Of a DNA stretch of 23,189 nucleotides, positions 1-7,878 are shown piece after piece. The position numbers and the translations under genes are program-made. How positions within the stretch are numbered: position 1 is the first letter of the stretch; the number at the start of each line of letters is the position of its first letter. The notes beneath the pieces were generated by a model. The model searched no databases and was not told where the DNA came from. It worked only from the letters and a program-made list of their open reading frames with translations. Origin of the DNA: Desulfobacteraceae bacterium UBA2771 (GTDB lineage Bacteria; Desulfobacterota; Desulfobacteria; Desulfobacterales; Desulfosarcinaceae); NCBI GenBank assembly GCA_002352605.1, contig DEIP01000137.1:4102-27290 (forward strand), given 5' to 3'.

Positions 1-1
1 C

Positions 2-253
2 TATTTCGAGGCTTTTGAGAGTGAGGTATCAGCCAAAGATGGGCTGAAGCTGAGATGCGAAAATGTGAAGTTATTTTTGCGCGAGCCCTTGAGTCGTCTT
101 CCATCTCAAGGAAGCCGAAGTCGGCTCCGAAAGGGCCTATCGGCGGGCGGTCGAGGCCAAATTCAAAGCCGATGATGCCGCCAAGACCGTCGATGTTCTG
201 AATCCAAGATTAACGTCTACGAAGAAACCGACGAAAAAGACTTGATTGTTTAA
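2..253 (+). pseudogene. Possible frameshifted gene remnant, unrecognised
   Basis: Three short stretches that read like protein lie one after another in three different frames. From about 2 the frame reads YFEAFESEVSAKDG and continues to about 85. From about 102 it reads KEAEVGSERAYRR and continues to about 199. From 200 it reads ESKINVYEETDEKDLIV and ends at TAA 251-253. The charged, helix-like composition and the smooth hand-over between frames suggest the 3' end of one gene broken by two frameshifts, or sequencing errors in an intact gene. I do not recognise the family. No start codon is visible because the window begins inside it. Confidence 0.3.
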
Positions 254-349
254 GAAATTTGAGTTGGTATATAGCGGTTTGGCGTTTTGGCGGAAATAGG
301 ACTAACCCTACTTATGGTGGACTCCACAGGCAATCATGGATAGTCGGAT

Positions 350-850
350 ATGATCGTTTATTGTGAGGAGTGTGGTTTTAAAAACACGATCGATGATGCA
401 CGCATCAAATGTCAACGGCCCCAAATACCTTGCGAAAAATGCGGGGATTTTTTGCATTTCTACGGGCGCAAGGTTCGCTTGCCAAAAACACCCCCGCCGG
501 AGCAAAAAGAGGCACCGCGATCCTGTTTGATACTGAAATACGGCAAGGTGGTGGTCATTGTCAACGAAGCCAATGCCCGGGCGGAAATCGGTCGCCAGAA
601 GAGCAATGATATCCAGGTGGTAAACGACCGGGTGTCGCGAACACATGCATTAATCGAGTATAAAGACGGAAAGTACTTTCTCACCGACCAAAGCTCCAAT
701 GGGACTTATCTTCTCATGGAAAGACGCAAAGGGATCGCCATCAGAAATAAAGAGATCATGTTAACCGCCAAGGGCGTTATCGGTCCCGGATACAAAGTCG
801 ATTTCAAATCCCCCGATGCTATTCATATATGGTTCGGGTCAACCCCCTGA
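350..850 (+). CDS. Zinc-ribbon plus FHA domain protein
   Basis: A 166-residue protein. The N-terminus has two CxxC pairs (C5/C8 and C28/C31) that look like a zinc ribbon. Residues about 60-150 form a forkhead-associated (FHA) domain with the signature residues G81-R82, S96-R97-T98-H99 and S115-S-N-G-T119. FHA domains bind phosphothreonine peptides, so this is probably an adaptor in Ser/Thr kinase signalling; no kinase is visible in the window. There is no signal peptide or membrane segment. The Shine-Dalgarno before ATG 350 is weak, but the two Cys pairs right after the start support it. The last 32 bases overlap the 3' end of the convergent ogt gene. Domain assignment is firm; the partner is unknown. 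Confidence 0.85.
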   Translation: MIVYCEECGFKNTIDDARIKCQRPQIPCEKCGDFLHFYGRKVRLPKTPPPEQKEAPRSCLILKYGKVVVIVNEANARAEIGRQKSNDIQVVNDRVSRTHALIEYKDGKYFLTDQSSNGTYLLMERRKGIAIRNKEIMLTAKGVIGPGYKVDFKSPDAIHIWFGSTP

Positions 851-1367
851 CCCATTCGACAAGGCAGCGCTTCAAAATTGACGCAATGAAGGGCATCTTC
901 GGATTCTCCAGGCGAATGAGGCGCTGCTTGAGATCAAGCCCGCCGCCATAGCCGGTCAGATTGCCCTGTTTGCCGATGACCCGGTGGCAGGGAATGATGA
1001 TGGAGATGGGGTTGCGTCCATTGGCGGCGCCCACGGCCCGCACGGCCGCGGGGTTACCGACGCGTTTGGCGATCCACTGGTAGGATACCACCCTGCCGTA
1101 AGGAATTTCTTGAAGGGCCGACCATACCTTCATTTGAAACGGCGTCCCTTGGGCAAAAAGATTGACGTCGAATGTTTTGCGTTCACCTGCAAAATAAGCG
1201 GCCAACTGGTCTTTCACCGGCGTGAAATGGGTCGGGTCCCGCCGCCAAGCCTTTTCGATGACCACCGGATGTTTCCCGTTTATAAAATTCAGGTACCGCA
1301 ATCCCGTGTCGTCACCGGCCAAAACCAGGCTGCCGGCCACATCGCTTTCAAGGGTGTCATAAATCAT
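819..1367 (-). CDS. ogt: Methylated-DNA--protein-cysteine methyltransferase (Ogt/AGT)
   Basis: A 182-residue suicide repair protein that moves the alkyl group from O6-alkylguanine in DNA to its own cysteine. The active-site motif PCHRV is present with the acceptor at C127, preceded by the DNA-binding segment with VRAVGAANGRNP and the helix GTPFQMKVWSALQEIPYG. ATG 1367 is chosen because a perfect AGGAGG lies four bases upstream; the frame stays open further upstream to 1523 but that part is Pro/Gly/Arg-rich and has no family similarity. The C-terminus is about 20 residues longer than usual after the conserved RLIRLE and ends inside the convergent FHA gene (32-base overlap). It appears to be a single-gene unit. 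Confidence 0.95.
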   Translation of the reverse strand: MIYDTLESDVAGSLVLAGDDTGLRYLNFINGKHPVVIEKAWRRDPTHFTPVKDQLAAYFAGERKTFDVNLFAQGTPFQMKVWSALQEIPYGRVVSYQWIAKRVGNPAAVRAVGAANGRNPISIIIPCHRVIGKQGNLTGYGGGLDLKQRLIRLENPKMPFIASILKRCLVEWVRGLTRTIYE

Positions 1368-1682
1368 GTTTCCTCCTACACCAGCCACGGGTATACTGTC
1401 CACGGAACTGCCGGCCGGAGCCCCCCGGCGAATCAGATTCATGGCCCGGGCGACGGTGGCCGACGTGCCGTTCCAGGCCGGTGTGCCCGGGCCGTCTCGT
1501 GCCGATAAGAAAGCCCACAGCATCGATTGTTGCTGTTGGTATGATCGTTGTGCGGATCTCTTGTTCGTGGGGTACCGGGCGGATGGAGAGGTCTTTGGGC
1601 GACCAACCGGATCAAATTGGATAAAAAAAGGGACATTCCGTTAGCACGGAATGTCCCTTTTACAAAACCGAAAAACGAAGTG
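1368..1682. other. Intergenic region between ogt and csp, no gene seen
   Basis: Both flanking genes are on the minus strand. The stretch holds the csp terminator (1626-1661) and the upstream region of ogt. A GC-only inverted repeat has arms GGCCCGGGC at 1443-1451 and GCCCGGGCC at 1485-1493. I saw no convincing -35/-10 pair for ogt and no reading frame with protein-like composition. Confidence 0.6.
1626..1661 (-). terminator. Intrinsic terminator of the cold shock gene (possibly bidirectional)
   Basis: Perfect 11-bp arms GGGACATTCCG (1630-1640) and CGGAATGTCCC (1647-1657) enclose a 6-base loop. The arms extend by A/T pairs on both sides. On the minus strand the stem is followed by a run of seven T, 22 bases after the csp stop codon. 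On the plus strand four T follow, so it may also work in that direction. Confidence 0.93.
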
Positions 1683-1883
1683 CTAGCCCACGGTCACGTT
1701 AGCCGCAGCAGGCCCCTTGGGACCCTGCTCGATTTCAAAGGAAACCCGATCGCCTTCGTTGAGAGATCTGAAGCCACTGGAATTAATTGCCGAATGATGA
1801 ACGAATACATCCGGACCATCTTCCTGCTCGATGAAACCAAACCCCTTGCTGTCATTAAACCACTTCACGATACCATTTGCCAT
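1683..1883 (-). CDS. CspA-family cold shock protein
   Basis: A 66-residue single cold-shock domain (OB fold) that binds single-stranded RNA and DNA and acts as an RNA chaperone. RNP1 is seen as KGFGFI (residues about 13-18) and RNP2 as VFVHHSAI. The length is typical of the family. ATG 1883 is preceded by AGGAGG eight bases upstream. A strong intrinsic terminator follows directly. The 630 bases upstream hold no gene, leaving room for the long 5' leader often seen in csp genes, but I could not define a promoter. Which csp paralogue it is cannot be told from the sequence alone. Confidence 0.96.
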   Translation of the reverse strand: MANGIVKWFNDSKGFGFIEQEDGPDVFVHHSAINSSGFRSLNEGDRVSFEIEQGPKGPAAANVTVG

Positions 1884-2513
1884 GCTAACTTCCTCCTACT
1901 AATAAAAAATTAAGTCATTGCTTCAAACTTCAGGCGCCACTTTGACAAATGGATCGACCCTACAGAAAGAAACCGGCCCGTCAACAGCGGCAGGCCTTTT
2001 ATGATTATCAGGCTATATCACGCGATAAATGAAATGCAAGAAAATTTTTCAGGTTTCCCATCAAGAACCCATGGACCATGAAAAAAGCGGTCGTCTGAGA
2101 CGGCCGGATCATGGTTGGTAAAACCGCGGGAACGGGCGTCCCCGACACACCACAGCGGCCATTATCCATGCAAAAATGTTTTCGCAAATGATATTTTATT
2201 CATACAATTTAAAGTAGTTATGTCATATTTTCCGTCCCATTGGTCCACGGACCGAACGGCGCTGGTAACCCGCGGGCGTCGACTTTTTTATTGACTTTCC
2301 GTTTTTTCCGCGGATCATCCCGTGACTGTCAGGAACAACCAGGGTGGCATGTTTGGATGCCGGATTGATGGAAGTAATTACCTTAGGGTCCGTTTTGACC
2401 GGTAATGGTTACCATGGCGACGCTTGATTCGTAGGCCGACGGCAACGGTTTCTTTTTTTTGTCAATCGGGGTATGCTTGTTATTCAATACGATGAAAATG
2501 TGGGAAGGAAAAT
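1884..2513. other. Divergent intergenic region, csp / NYN gene
   Basis: This 630-base gap separates the start of csp (minus) from the start of the NYN gene (plus). The middle part (2170-2310) is AT-rich with short palindromes, for example GGTCC-AC-GGACC at 2242-2253, and GGTAA-TGG-TTACC at 2401-2413. A weak candidate promoter for the plus-strand gene is TTGTCA at 2459-2464 with TATTCA at 2481-2486 (16-base spacer). I saw no gene, RNA or riboswitch that I can support. Confidence 0.4.
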
Positions 2514-3341
2514 ATGAGCAAGACACTGGAAACGACGAATCTAGCCGTGTTCTGCGACTTCGAAAATGTCGCCCTCGGGGTGCGGGATGCACGCTGCGCC
2601 CAATTCGATATCAATAAGGTGCTTGAGCGGTTGCTGCTTAAGGGTAGCATCGTGGTCAAGAAGGCCTATTGCGACTGGGAGCGATACAAGGAGTTCAAGG
2701 CGGCCATGCACGAAGCGGCCTTCGAACTGATCGAGATCCCCCACGTGCGCCAGTCCGGAAAAAATTCCGCCGACATCCGCATGGTGGTCGATTCCCTCGA
2801 CCTTTGCTACACCAAATCACACGTCGACACATTCGTGATCGTCAGCGGGGATTCGGACTTCTCACCATTGGTCAGCAAGCTTCGAGAAAACAACAAAAAT
2901 GTAATCGGCGTGGGTGTGAAAAACTCCAGTTCCGATTTGCTGATCGCCAACTGCGACGAATTCATATATTACGATGATCTGGCCAGAAAGAAGAAAAAAG
3001 TCAAAAAACCGGCCCGCAAACAGCCGGCCAAAGGACCCAAGACACCGGTTGCCGATTCAACAACCAAAGAGGATGCCGAAGCCCTGAAACAGGAGGCGCT
3101 GGACCTGGTGATGGAGACCTTGGAGGCCCTGGCCGAAGAGCGTGGATCGGAAGATAAAATTTGGGGCTCCATGGTTAAGCAAACACTCAAGCGTCGCCGC
3201 CCGGGATTCAACGAATCCTACTACGGGTTCCGATCCTTCAAGCGTCTGTTGGACGAAGCCGCCGGCCGCGGCCTGATGGATTTGGAACCGGATGAGAAAT
3301 CCGGCGGGTACATTATCCGCAGCTTCCATTCGGAGGAGTGA
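2514..3341 (+). CDS. NYN domain (LabA/DUF88-type) putative RNase with C-terminal OST-HTH/LOTUS domain
   Basis: A 275-residue protein. Residues about 9-155 form a NYN (PIN-like) nuclease domain with the acidic residues expected of a metal site: D15 in FCDFENV, D87 in SADIRM, D93, and D113/D115 in VSGDSDFSPLV. A lysine-rich linker (about 157-178) follows. Residues about 187-272 match the OST-HTH/LOTUS fold, with the typical RRPGFNESYYGFRSFKRLL segment; this domain is thought to bind RNA. The family is expected to cleave or process RNA, but its substrate here is unknown. ATG 2514 has a GGAAGG-like Shine-Dalgarno. It is a lone gene, convergent with the CODH operon, with 55 bases and no clear terminator between them. 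Confidence 0.9.
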   Translation: MSKTLETTNLAVFCDFENVALGVRDARCAQFDINKVLERLLLKGSIVVKKAYCDWERYKEFKAAMHEAAFELIEIPHVRQSGKNSADIRMVVDSLDLCYTKSHVDTFVIVSGDSDFSPLVSKLRENNKNVIGVGVKNSSSDLLIANCDEFIYYDDLARKKKKVKKPARKQPAKGPKTPVADSTTKEDAEALKQEALDLVMETLEALAEERGSEDKIWGSMVKQTLKRRRPGFNESYYGFRSFKRLLDEAAGRGLMDLEPDEKSGGYIIRSFHSEE

Positions 3342-3396
3342 TCAGGATGGAATCGACGCTCGCATGCCCACTTAAACAAACCGGACGATCCTCTTG

Positions 3397-5277
3397 TTAC
3401 ACGCTGCGGACATCCAAACCCAGGGCCTTGCGCTTGTCTTCGATGTGCCGGCGCAGGAAGACGGCCGCTTTTTCCGGGTCGGGCTCCACGGCAAAGGTGG
3501 CGCCCACCACATCCTCGAGACCGGCGGTGAGCAGGTTGACCACGTTCATACTGCCGGTGATGGGTGGCATGGGGCCCAGGTGGGTGGTGACGCCCGAGGC
3601 CACGAAATAGGTGCCGATGGCCACCGCCTTTTCCGAATACCACTCCGGCGCCGAGCCGGCCACGGGCAGATCGCTGATGTCCACCCCCAGGGCGTTGGCC
3701 AGTGCGGCCACCAGCACCAGGATGCGCACGTTGTCCACGCAGCTTCCCATGTGCAGCACCGGCGGGATGCCCAGGGCGTTGCAGATCTCTTTGAGGCCGG
3801 GTCCGGCCATGTCGGCCGCGGCCGGCACCTTGAAACCGGCCTTGGCCGTTGCCACCGACACGCACCCGGTATCCACTACCAGGATGTCGTTTTCGATGAG
3901 CCGCCGGGTCAGGGTCACATGGCCATAGTCGTGCTTGATTTTTGGGTTGTTGCATCCCACGATCCCCACGACGCCGCGGATTTTGCCCGCCTTGATGGCA
4001 TCGATGAGCGGCTCCGGCGTACCGCCCAAAGCGCCCACGATGGCTTCAACCGAGAAGCCGCCGACGGCCTCCTGGGGCGCCACCGGGATAAAGACCTTGC
4101 CCCGGTTGACGTAATTCTCAATCGCCGAGCGGACCACCTCCACCGCCTTTTTCTCGGCGTTGTCCGGGTGAAATTCGTGGTGCTCCATGTGGGGGAATTT
4201 GGCCTTGTCGCTGGTGCTGACCATGCGGGTATGGTAGCTGCCGGCCACCTTGCCCAACGACGGCATGATGCACTGGTAGTCCACAATCATCATCTCCACG
4301 GCACCGGTGGAGAGAATCAGCTCGCTCATCAGGTGGTTTCCCGCCATGGAGATGCCCCGGCGCATGAGCAGTTCGTTGCCCGTACAGCAGACCCCCACCA
4401 GGTTGATGCCGGCGGCGCCCTTCTCTTTCGCCAGGTCTATGAGGTCCGGTGACTGGCAGACCTTAGACACCATCTCCGACACCACCGGGTTGTGTCCATG
4501 AACCACGATGTTCACCTGGTCTTCCTTCAACACCCCGGCATTGACCATGGTGGGGCGCGGGGTGGGCACACCGAAAAGGATGTCGGACACCTCCGTGGCG
4601 ATCATGGAGCCGCCCCAGCCGTCGGACAGGGCGTTGCGCAGGCCCTGGAGCAACAGGCTCTGCCAGTTGTTGTCCACCCCCATGTGGGTGCGGTGCATCA
4701 TTTCCGAAGTTTCGCGGTCGATGCCCCGGGGGGTCAGGGTGAACTTCTCCCAAACTTCCTGCCGCTTTTTAGGGGCTCGGGCAACCATTTTCACGGCTTT
4801 CCGGCGCATGCCGTAGTCTTCCATCATGGCCTGAGCCAGTTCCCCGGAAATGGCCAGCGGATTTTTGTCGCCGGTCGCTACGCCGTACTCTTCGGCCAAT
4901 CGCTTGAGTTTGGCTTCGTCGCGGATCTTGTATCCGACGGCCGTACCGTCGGCCACGCCGGCCAGCACCTCCACCAGGTCCCGACCGTGATCGGAGTGGG
5001 CGGCGGCGCCGGCGGCGATCATGCGGCACAGGTTCCGGGCCACGATGATGTCGGCATCGGCGCCGCATACGCCGGTCTGAGGCCCCTCGCCGAATGGATC
5101 CACCCGGCACGGCCCCATGATGCAGATGCGGCAGGAAAGTCCCATATCGCAGAAACCGCACTGGGGCTGCTGGGCTTCATGCCGCTCCCACACCGTTTCG
5201 ATACCGTCCTGCCGGGCCTTGGCTATAAGCCGGTCCCCATCCTGGGTAATCGACAAGCTTTTTCCGGGATCAAACAT
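3397..5277 (-). CDS. cooS: Anaerobic Ni-Fe carbon monoxide dehydrogenase catalytic subunit (CooS)
   Basis: A 626-residue enzyme, full length for CooS, that oxidises CO to CO2 and passes two electrons to a ferredoxin. C-cluster (Ni-Fe4S4-5) ligands can be matched to the Carboxydothermus enzyme: H262 in HGHNP, C298 in GVCCTGNE, C336 in DYQCIMP, C442 in GCNNP, C472 in DTGCVS and C513 in MGSCVDN. The B-cluster cysteines are C49, C52, C57 and C71. The D-cluster region reads C40-x2-C43 with Ser at 48, not the C-x7-C of the Carboxydothermus protein. It is the last gene of an operon, 20 bases after cooF with a perfect AGGAGG. No acetyl-CoA synthase subunit and no nickel chaperone cooC are in the window, so a monofunctional CODH is likely. 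Confidence 0.97.
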   Translation of the reverse strand: MFDPGKSLSITQDGDRLIAKARQDGIETVWERHEAQQPQCGFCDMGLSCRICIMGPCRVDPFGEGPQTGVCGADADIIVARNLCRMIAAGAAAHSDHGRDLVEVLAGVADGTAVGYKIRDEAKLKRLAEEYGVATGDKNPLAISGELAQAMMEDYGMRRKAVKMVARAPKKRQEVWEKFTLTPRGIDRETSEMMHRTHMGVDNNWQSLLLQGLRNALSDGWGGSMIATEVSDILFGVPTPRPTMVNAGVLKEDQVNIVVHGHNPVVSEMVSKVCQSPDLIDLAKEKGAAGINLVGVCCTGNELLMRRGISMAGNHLMSELILSTGAVEMMIVDYQCIMPSLGKVAGSYHTRMVSTSDKAKFPHMEHHEFHPDNAEKKAVEVVRSAIENYVNRGKVFIPVAPQEAVGGFSVEAIVGALGGTPEPLIDAIKAGKIRGVVGIVGCNNPKIKHDYGHVTLTRRLIENDILVVDTGCVSVATAKAGFKVPAAADMAGPGLKEICNALGIPPVLHMGSCVDNVRILVLVAALANALGVDISDLPVAGSAPEWYSEKAVAIGTYFVASGVTTHLGPMPPITGSMNVVNLLTAGLEDVVGATFAVEPDPEKAAVFLRRHIEDKRKALGLDVRSV

Positions 5278-5297
5278 GGCATCCTCCTTATCTCGCT

Positions 5298-5897
5298 TCA
5301 GCTGCCGCTGAGCTGCAATTCAGATTGTTTTATGGATTTTAGCAGGGCCACACCGGCAGGCATTACCGGCGGGTCCGCATCCGTCGACATGCTGCGGGCC
5401 ACGGCCCGGTTTTTTCGCCGCATGGCGGTATCCATCTCCTCATAGGTCAGGGCACCGGCCTTGCAGATCTCCACGCAGGCGGGAATCTGGCCCTTGGCCA
5501 CCCGTGCACTGCAGTTGTCGCATTTCACGGCGATGGCGTGCCCGGCCGGACCCAGCGGGTCTTCATGGAAGCGGATGACCCCGTAAGGGCAGGCCATGGC
5601 GCAGGAGGCGCAGTTGATGCAGCGGTCCGGATTGATCATCACGGTGCCCGTGCTGTCACTCCGATAGATGGCGCCGGCCAGGCAGGCCATCTGGCAGGGG
5701 GCCGGATCGCAGTGGCGGCAGCGGTTGGGAAAGCCTTCGTTGAAGCAACCTGCCCCCACGTGGATTCGTGCTTTTGGCTGCGGGGTCTCCTGCACGGCGG
5801 CGAACAACATCAGGCTGCGCGAGTGAGCCGTAGCGCACGCCAGCATGCACTGCATGCAGCCAACGCATCGTTCAGGGTGAACAACGACTTGTTTCAT
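5298..5897 (-). CDS. cooF: CooF-like four-cluster ferredoxin electron-transfer subunit
   Basis: A 199-residue iron-sulfur protein of the CooF/HycB/DmsB type. Sixteen cysteines form four [4Fe-4S] sites: C11/14/17/21, C60/63/68/72, C93/96/99/103 and C126/129/141/145. There is no signal peptide, so it acts in the cytoplasm. It should carry electrons from the CooS B/D clusters to the FAD oxidoreductase encoded just upstream. It begins at ATG 5897 with AGGAGG six bases upstream, 19 bases after the oxidoreductase gene, and is followed by cooS after 20 bases. The last 40 residues beyond the final cluster are not conserved in any way I recognise. Confidence 0.93.
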   Translation of the reverse strand: MKQVVVHPERCVGCMQCMLACATAHSRSLMLFAAVQETPQPKARIHVGAGCFNEGFPNRCRHCDPAPCQMACLAGAIYRSDSTGTVMINPDRCINCASCAMACPYGVIRFHEDPLGPAGHAIAVKCDNCSARVAKGQIPACVEICKAGALTYEEMDTAMRRKNRAVARSMSTDADPPVMPAGVALLKSIKQSELQLSGS

Positions 5898-5916
5898 GGT
5901 TCCTCCTTTGTGCGGT

Positions 5917-7146
5917 TCAATAAAGCAGTTGGCCGAAATTAAATCCGGGTGCGATGAGCGTCTCGGGCGGCAATCGGATGGGCGTTCGGTTCTCGATCAG
6001 CGCGCGCAGCACCCCACCCTGTTCGATGCCGTTGATCATCACCGCCCCTACCAGGCGGTCCTCCTTGAGAACCAGACGCCGGTAGAAATGCCGATCGGCA
6101 CCGCTGCTTCGCACGACCCGGTATCCCGCATCTTCGATCGGATCGGCATTACCGACGGTAAGCACATCCAGGCCGAAAACGCGCATGACATTGCGGCTGA
6201 GGCTGCCGGGATAGGCCACCGGCCGGCCGGCCATGTTGAGGCCGGCCACCCGCCCCTGGCCGGCCGCTTCCGGCCACAGGGCGTTGACCCAGCGGCAGTC
6301 TCTGGCGATGTCCACCGACTCGGCCACATCGCCGGCCGCATAAATACCAGGGACGCTGGTCTGCAGATGATCGTCCACCAATACACCCAGGTCCGCGTCA
6401 ATTTTGTCTTTGGGAATAAAGTCCCGGGCCGGCAGCACCCCCTTGCCGATGATCACTATCTCGCAGGGCAAACGGGTGCCGGTATCGGTGACAGCCACCC
6501 GGACCGTTCCGTTGCCCTCGAAGGCGCGTACACTTACGCCGACTTCGACCTTCAGGCCGTGGCAAACCAATTCGTTTAGAATCATCCGGCCGGCCGTGGC
6601 GTCCACCTGCATGGAGAGGGGGTAGCCCGAAGTAATCAGCATGGTGACCGAAAGACCGCGCTTGAGCAGGCCGTAAGCGGCTTTGAATCCCACCAGGCCG
6701 CCACCCAGAACCACGGCCCGGCGGGCACCCGCCAGCGCTGTGGTCTGCTGTTTCACATGATCCTGGGTGCGCAGGTAAAAGATGTTTTTCAGATCCAGCC
6801 CCTCCGCCTGGGTCGGCCGGGGGTCGGCACCGGCCGCGATTAGCAACCGGTCAAAATCGACGCGGGTGCCGTCGGCCAATTCAACCTGGCGGTTGTCCAC
6901 ATCGATGCCGCGGGCCCGCTGACCGAGCAATGGGGTAATCTTCAGGTCGTCGTAAAAATGTTCGGAACGAATGGGCAGTTTGTCGTGGGGCTGGGAGCCG
7001 TCCAGCACATGACTGATCATGGGGCGGCTGTAGGGTGGAAAGATTTCGTCGCCGATCATGGTGATGTCGGCAGTCCCATTCAGCATTCGGATCGCCTCGG
7101 ATGCAGTAACACCGGCAATGCCGTTTCCGATAATCACGTGTTTCAT
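5917..7146 (-). CDS. FAD/NAD(P)-dependent oxidoreductase of the CooS-CooF operon (NADH oxidase/rubredoxin reductase-like)
   Basis: A 409-residue class I pyridine nucleotide-disulfide-type flavoprotein. It has an FAD-binding GNGIAG (residues 7-12), a second dinucleotide fold GGGLVG (148-153) for NAD(P)H, and the FAD-ribityl motif in TSVPGIYAAGDVAES. No CxxC redox disulfide is present, which fits the NADH oxidase/nitrite reductase-like group rather than thioredoxin reductase. It is the first gene of the operon with cooF and cooS. The same trio (CODH, CooF, FAD-NAD oxidoreductase) is known from acetogens and Carboxydothermus, where it is thought to couple CO oxidation to NAD(P)H formation or oxidative-stress defence. 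Start ATG 7146 has GGGAGG upstream. Confidence 0.9.
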   Translation of the reverse strand: MKHVIIGNGIAGVTASEAIRMLNGTADITMIGDEIFPPYSRPMISHVLDGSQPHDKLPIRSEHFYDDLKITPLLGQRARGIDVDNRQVELADGTRVDFDRLLIAAGADPRPTQAEGLDLKNIFYLRTQDHVKQQTTALAGARRAVVLGGGLVGFKAAYGLLKRGLSVTMLITSGYPLSMQVDATAGRMILNELVCHGLKVEVGVSVRAFEGNGTVRVAVTDTGTRLPCEIVIIGKGVLPARDFIPKDKIDADLGVLVDDHLQTSVPGIYAAGDVAESVDIARDCRWVNALWPEAAGQGRVAGLNMAGRPVAYPGSLSRNVMRVFGLDVLTVGNADPIEDAGYRVVRSSGADRHFYRRLVLKEDRLVGAVMINGIEQGGVLRALIENRTPIRLPPETLIAPGFNFGQLLY

Positions 7147-7238
7147 TTAACGCCTCCCGGTTGACATCCCCACTCGAAGAGGCCGGAAAGATAACCCTAT
7201 CGTGGCTAAAAACAGATTGAAAACATACAAATACTTGA

Positions 7239-7254
7239 GTTATTAACAAATAAC
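7239..7254. promoter_or_regulatory. Palindrome, possible operator of the CODH operon
   Basis: Perfect 6-bp arms GTTATT (7239-7244) and AATAAC (7249-7254) flank AACA. It lies about 93 bases upstream of the first codon of the FAD oxidoreductase. The size suits a dimeric regulator, but AT-rich palindromes of this length also arise by chance. Confidence 0.35.
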
Positions 7255-7534
7255 ATTGATTGGCAAGACGAGCAGGATATCACCGTTCCGGCTTTTGCAA
7301 CGTAAGGAACCATTGGCAAAAATAGTATCGGGGTGGAGGTATTTTCGTCAAGAATTAAATCATTTTCCAACGGATCTGCAAAACCTTGTCCGGTGTTGTC
7401 ATGATCACCCATCCTCTTCAGAGTTGACCGGTGAGATCAGACTACGGTGCCGACAAATAACCGAAATGGGTCTTTTGTGGACAAAGGGCTGCACACCATC
7501 TTTGATGCATGAGAATGTAGTTTTTTTACGGTTC

Positions 7535-7563
7535 TTTACACGTCCTCTTTTTTGTCTTATTAT
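7535..7563 (+). promoter_or_regulatory. Sigma-70 type promoter of the MoSto operon
   Basis: TTTACA (7535-7540) and TATTAT (7558-7563) are separated by exactly 17 bases, each one mismatch from consensus. Transcription would start near 7570, giving a 5' leader of about 65 bases before ATG 7636. Confidence 0.75.
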
Positions 7564-7635
7564 TGGCAGATAAGGGTAGCTAACTTTTTTTCATATTGTT
7601 TACGCAACGTTGGGGTAACCCTAAAGGAGACAATC

Positions 7636-7869
7636 ATGAGCGGACAAATTTTTTATCGTGAACGGCAAAAGGTCAAGGACGGTTCCCAAAACCCGCGTTT
7701 TAGAGTCGTCGCGGTGGCCGGCTTGGACCTCAAGGTATACACGGACCATCTTCGCATGGGTGAGATCAAGCAGTTGGCCGACACGGTCGGAGCGGACTTG
7801 GTCGCGTTGAAAGGCGGCGGTGGCAGCGGCAAAAAAAGGAGCAATGGACAGACGCAACCCATTCAGTAA
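7636..7869 (+). CDS. Small protein encoded upstream of the MoSto homologue, function unknown
   Basis: A 77-residue protein that I do not recognise. It begins MSGQIFYRERQKV, has a compact alpha/beta-like core (RFRVVAVAGLDLKVY, then a helix with MGEIKQLADTVGADL) and ends in a flexible Gly/Ser/Lys tail (GGGGSGKKRSNGQ). ATG 7636 is chosen over the open frame upstream because AAGGAGA precedes it at good spacing and the promoter lies at 7535-7563. The next gene starts 9 bases after its stop with its own AAGGAG, so the two are almost certainly co-transcribed. A partner role in metal storage is a guess from context only. Confidence 0.8.
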   Translation: MSGQIFYRERQKVKDGSQNPRFRVVAVAGLDLKVYTDHLRMGEIKQLADTVGADLVALKGGGGSGKKRSNGQTQPIQ

Positions 7870-7878
7870 GGAGAGAGC

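Larger units (their letters stand above)
7147..7635. other. Divergent control region, CODH operon / MoSto operon
   Basis: This 489-base AT-rich gap lies between two divergent operons. The plus-strand promoter is at 7535-7563. A 16-bp palindrome is at 7239-7254, near the CODH operon. No CooA-type or FNR-type box of consensus sequence was seen, and no protein-like reading frame. Confidence 0.6.

Noticed and set aside
1443..1493. GC-only inverted repeat GGCCCGGGC / GCCCGGGCC upstream of ogt as an attenuator
   Set aside because: The core CCCGGG is self-complementary, no T-run follows, and the loop is long; chance in GC-rich DNA is likely.
3394..5445. Long plus-strand open frames (352 and 317 codons) opposite cooS
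   Set aside because: They are antisense shadows of a GC-rich gene, His/Gly/Ala/Asp-rich and without family similarity or ribosome sites.
7297..7312. Minus-strand TGG...TTGCA as a sigma-54 promoter for the CODH operon
   Set aside because: GG and GC are 11 bases apart instead of 10, which sigma-54 does not tolerate well, and it is about 150 bases from the gene.
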